Origin: Nocardioides zeae
GTDB taxonomy: Bacteria > Actinomycetota > Actinomycetes > Propionibacteriales > Nocardioidaceae
Reading direction: 5' to 3'
NCBI RefSeq assembly: GCF_010686755.1
Contig: NZ_JAAGXA010000005.1
Span: forward strand, 62,001-126,000
DNA length: 64,000 nt
Shown here: positions 62,031 through 64,000 of the stretch, one piece after another
Position numbering within the stretch: the stretch's first letter is position 1
How the letters are laid out: each line of letters begins with the position of its first letter
Program-made: the position numbers and the translations under genes
Notes under the pieces: generated by a model
What the model was told of the DNA's origin: nothing
What the model saw: only the letters and a program-made list of their open reading frames with translations
Database searches by the model: none

Positions 62031-62097
62031 CGTCCTCAGCCGTCCTCAGCCGTCCTCAGCCGTCCTCAGTCGTCCTCAGTCGTCCTCAGCCGTCCTG
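62031..62097. repeat. 10-bp minisatellite after moaA
   Basis: Six units of CGTCCTCAGC/T and a partial seventh, head to tail. The right end covers the last codons and stop of the minus-strand small gene (62086-62088). The third base of the TCAG core provides that gene's TGA. Confidence 0.9.
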
Positions 62098-62382
62098 GGA
62101 CGTCAGGTCGCCGACGGCGACGGTGTCGCGCAGGAACCCGCGCGCGCCGAGGAAGTCGGCGAGGGAGGACCGGTGTTCGTCGCACGCGAGCCACACCTTC
62201 CGACGCTCGGGGGCGTGGAGCCGGGGGTTGTTCCAGCGGTGCGCCCACGTGGCGGTCGCGCGGCACCCCCGGGCCGAGCACAGCGGCGCGGCCGGCCCGT
62301 CGGGACCGTCCGGGGCGTCGTGGGCGTCGTGGTGCCGGTCCGGCGTGGGGTCGGGGCCGCCGAGCCCGGCGAAGATGCTCAC
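62086..62382 (-). CDS. Small conserved protein with possible zinc-binding cysteines and histidines
   Basis: A 98-residue protein. The first ~35 residues are H-, D- and P-rich; the rest contains CSARGC, HRWNNPRLH, ACDEH and FLGARGFLRD. The Cys and His pattern suggests a small metal-binding fold. Short actinobacterial proteins of this kind are sometimes labelled acetone carboxylase, but no such enzyme domain is present. The GTG overlaps the DUF3099 stop (GTGA). Function unknown. Confidence 0.8.
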   Translation of the reverse strand: MSIFAGLGGPDPTPDRHHDAHDAPDGPDGPAAPLCSARGCRATATWAHRWNNPRLHAPERRKVWLACDEHRSSLADFLGARGFLRDTVAVGDLTSQDG

Positions 62383-62735
62383 GCGGGGTCGCGCTCCTCG
62401 CGCGTCTCCCAGTCCCCGGCCTCGATGTGGATCGCCTGTCCACCGGCGGGCAGCGCCGGGGCGTCCACCGCCTCCACCTCGAACCCGTCGGAGCGCTGGG
62501 TGGTGACGTTGGCGGCCACGACCGCGAACCACGGCAGGAACACGGCGCCGGAGAGCAGCACCCACCGCAACCAGCCCGGCCCGACGGCGTACGCGCCCAC
62601 GACGCACAGCGTGCGCACCGCCATCGCGAAGATGTAGCGCCGCTGGCGGCTGTCGAGGCTCTCGTCGGGGGCGGTCTGCGCCGTGGTGATGCGCACGGGC
62701 TCGTCCCTGGACGAGGTACGACGGAGCGACGGCAT
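62379..62735 (-). CDS. DUF3099 membrane protein
   Basis: A 118-residue protein with two close membrane helices (~36-55 and ~58-76) after a basic start containing DSRQRRYIF, the family's typical opening. Function unknown. It is co-translated with the following small gene. A TACGCT -10 lies seven bases before the ATG. Confidence 0.85.
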   Translation of the reverse strand: MPSLRRTSSRDEPVRITTAQTAPDESLDSRQRRYIFAMAVRTLCVVGAYAVGPGWLRWVLLSGAVFLPWFAVVAANVTTQRSDGFEVEAVDAPALPAGGQAIHIEAGDWETREERDPA

Positions 62736-62742
62736 GGCCCCC

Positions 62743-62748
62743 AGCGTA
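62743..62748 (-). promoter_or_regulatory. -10 element for the DUF3099 gene (leaderless)
   Basis: TACGCT on the minus strand ends seven bases before ATG 62735. Confidence 0.5.
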
Positions 62749-62754
62749 CGTCGG

Positions 62755-62760
62755 TAGCAT
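62755..62760 (+). promoter_or_regulatory. Possible -10 element for the dodecin gene
   Basis: TAGCAT, back to back with the DUF3099 -10. It would give a ~55-base leader ending in the GAGGAG site before ATG 62823. Confidence 0.4.
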
Positions 62761-62822
62761 CACGACACCAGCGGGCGCGGTGTGACCTGCCCGCGCCGAC
62801 CGCACTGCCACGAGGAGCCCCC

Positions 62823-63035
62823 ATGACGGACCGCACCTACCGCATCTCCGAGATCGTCGGAACCTCCCCGGAGGGCGTGGACCAGGCCATCCGCAACGGC
62901 ATCGAACGGGCCGGCAAGACCTTGCGCCACCTCGACTGGTTCGAGGTCACGCAGGTGCGCGGCCACGTCAAGGACGGTCAGGTCGACCACTTCCAGGTGT
63001 CGCTCAAGGTGGGCTTCCGCCTCGAGGACGAGTGA
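62823..63035 (+). CDS. Dodecin (flavin-binding dodecamer)
   Basis: A 70-residue protein of the dodecin family: YRISEIVGTSPEG at the start, the central LDWFEV and a final FQVSLKVGFRLE strand. Dodecins form hollow dodecamers that store FMN or related flavins. The ATG follows GAGGAG. Two hairpins follow the gene. Confidence 0.92.
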   Translation: MTDRTYRISEIVGTSPEGVDQAIRNGIERAGKTLRHLDWFEVTQVRGHVKDGQVDHFQVSLKVGFRLEDE

Positions 63036-63038
63036 CCC

Positions 63039-63059
63039 GGGGCGTCCCCGCGACGCCCC
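63039..63059 (+). terminator. First hairpin after the dodecin gene
   Basis: GGGGCGTC and GACGCCCC are perfect eight-base arms with a five-base loop, four bases after the stop. Confidence 0.6.
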
Positions 63060-63072
63060 TCCCGACCACCGG

Positions 63073-63109
63073 ACCTCCCGGTCGCGCCCCGGCGCGGCCG
63101 GGAGGTTTT
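63073..63109 (+). terminator. Rho-independent terminator after the dodecin gene
   Basis: Sixteen-base arms (63073-63088, 63091-63106) pair with one G-U position, and TTTT follows. It is the clearest intrinsic terminator in the window. Confidence 0.85.
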
Positions 63110-63130
63110 CGTGTACTTCGCAGTAAGCAC

Positions 63131-63136
63131 TAGCGT
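63131..63136 (+). promoter_or_regulatory. -10 element for fabG (leaderless)
   Basis: TAGCGT ends eight bases before GTG 63145. TTCGTG 17 bases upstream (63108-63113) is a weak -35 candidate at the edge of the terminator. In mycobacteria the fabG1-inhA promoter lies at the same relative place. Confidence 0.5.
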
Positions 63137-63144
63137 CACCGCAC

Positions 63145-63876
63145 GTGACCGACACTGCCCAGAACGGCGCCCCCGGGCGCATCGTCCTCGTCACCGGCGG
63201 CAACCGCGGCATCGGCCGCGCCATCGCCGAGGCGTTCATCGCGCAGGGCGACCGCGTCGCCGTGACGACCCGCAACGGCGGTGCCCCCGACGGCGCGCTC
63301 GACGTGCGGTGCGACATCACCGACGCCGCGCAGGTCGACGCCGCCTTCACCACCATCGAGGCCGAGCTGGGGCCGGTCGAGGTGCTCGTGGCCAACGCCG
63401 GCATCACGAAGGACACGCTGCTGCTCCGCATGAGCGACGAGGACTGGTCGTCGGTCATCGACACCAACCTCACGGGCTCCTACCGGCTCGTGCGCCGCGC
63501 CGCCAAGGGCATGCTGAAGCTGCGCCGCGGTCGGATCGTGCTGGTCTCGTCCGTCGTGGGGCTGCTGGGCTCGGCCGGGCAGGTCAACTACGCGGCCTCC
63601 AAGTCCGGCCTGGTGGGCATGGCCCGCTCGATCGCCCGCGAGCTGGGCAGCCGCTCCATCACCGCGAACGTCGTGGCCCCCGGCTTCGTCGAGACCGACA
63701 TGACCGAGGTGCTCAGCGACGAGCAGCGCGCCGCCATCAAGACACAGGTGCCGCTGGGCCGCTACGCCCGCCCCGAGGAGGTCGCCGGCGCGGTGACCTG
63801 GCTGGCGAGCGAGCAGGCCGCGTACGTCACCGGGGCCGTCATCCCGGTCGACGGCGGCCTCGGCATGGGGCACTGA
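63145..63876 (+). CDS. fabG: 3-oxoacyl-ACP reductase FabG
   Basis: A 243-residue short-chain dehydrogenase: NADP loop GGNRGIGRA, NAG in VANAGIT, catalytic Ser in VLVSSV and YAASK for Tyr and Lys. It reduces 3-oxoacyl-ACP in type II fatty acid synthesis. It precedes fabI by 64 bases, as fabG1 precedes inhA in mycobacteria. Confidence 0.95.
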   Translation: MTDTAQNGAPGRIVLVTGGNRGIGRAIAEAFIAQGDRVAVTTRNGGAPDGALDVRCDITDAAQVDAAFTTIEAELGPVEVLVANAGITKDTLLLRMSDEDWSSVIDTNLTGSYRLVRRAAKGMLKLRRGRIVLVSSVVGLLGSAGQVNYAASKSGLVGMARSIARELGSRSITANVVAPGFVETDMTEVLSDEQRAAIKTQVPLGRYARPEEVAGAVTWLASEQAAYVTGAVIPVDGGLGMGH

Positions 63877-63940
63877 CCCCGCCGCACCACCCGCACGACA
63901 CCCGCACGTTCCCGCACCGCAGAGAGAAGGACACGCACAC

Positions 63941-64000
63941 ATGGGCATCCTCGAGGGCAAGCGCATCCTGGTCGCCGGCGTCACGATGGACTCGTCCATC
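63941..64000 (+). CDS. fabI: Enoyl-ACP reductase FabI/InhA (first 20 codons)
   Basis: The window ends 60 bases into this gene. The visible residues (GILEGKRILVAG, then TMDSSI) match the start of actinobacterial FabI/InhA. A GAGAGAAGGA site precedes the ATG. Very probably co-transcribed with fabG. Confidence 0.88.
   Translation, partial: MGILEGKRILVAGVTMDSSI

Overview
The window is a chromosomal segment of a very GC-rich actinobacterium. Gene order points to the Propionibacteriales, most likely a Nocardioides-like species; this is an inference from synteny and base composition, since there is no rRNA gene to confirm it. Supporting facts are the presence of WhiA, RbpA, an actinobacterial VLRF1-type release factor, a SufR-first suf operon and the fabG-fabI pair, and the same overall order as the Mycobacterium tuberculosis Rv1633-Rv1638 and Rv1420-Rv1484 regions. 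I see 59 protein genes (two cut by the window edges) and no rRNA, tRNA or CRISPR.

Layout. 1-1124: cut phospholipase D-like gene and a stand-alone receiver protein. 1213-4655: uvrB and an MFS transporter. 4694-19596: an accessory block lying where mycobacteria have only a few genes between uvrB-MFS and MBL-uvrA. Its first half (4694-11273, minus strand) is one operon of five overlapping genes: GAF-SpoIIE phosphatase, processive GT2 glycosyltransferase, STAS antagonist, HATPase anti-sigma-like kinase, and a secreted GH26-like/OpgC fusion. It diverges from an OmpR-type regulator across a perfect 18-bp palindrome. The second half holds a GT4 glycosyltransferase, a methyltransferase, a toroid 'prenyltransferase-like' protein, a second methyltransferase, an esterase, a flavin reductase and a dicarboxylate symporter. 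19715-29038: MBL hydrolase, uvrA (with a candidate LexA box), a Rieske lipoprotein, then uvrC-rapZ-yvcK-whiA. 29202-32921: gap-pgk-tpiA, secG, rbpA. 33021-33983: an orphan DUF559/AbiEi-like gene enclosed by inverted repeats. 34110-39778: tkt-tal-pgi-pgl, without the zwf-opcA pair usually found here. 39994-44836: ctaB, a 1-kb repeat array, ctaA and a two-gene ABC exporter. 44990-51998: the complete suf operon (sufR-B-D-ferredoxin-C-S-U-T). 52009-63876: VLRF1, a lipoprotein, a kinase-like protein, an ABC-F ATPase, a membrane adenylate cyclase, an ABC exporter, SURF1, moaA, small conserved proteins, dodecin and fabG. 63941-64000: the first codons of fabI.

How the genes work together. The housekeeping part covers nucleotide-excision repair (UvrA, B and C), lower glycolysis, the non-oxidative pentose phosphate route, heme A supply and cytochrome oxidase assembly (CtaA, CtaB, SURF1), Fe-S cluster assembly and type II fatty acid synthesis. 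The most unusual part is the partner-switch/polysaccharide operon. Phosphatase, antagonist and kinase modules normally used to control sigma factors are here translationally coupled to a membrane polysaccharide synthase and a probable polysaccharide-modifying enzyme, which suggests that polymer synthesis or its gene expression is controlled by an RsbU/V/W-like switch.

Two sequence-level themes recur. First, at least fifteen genes have a TANNNT -10 element only 6-12 bases before the start codon, which indicates leaderless mRNAs. Second, convergent gene ends almost always carry palindromes or repeat arrays, including a 45-bp palindrome family present five times.
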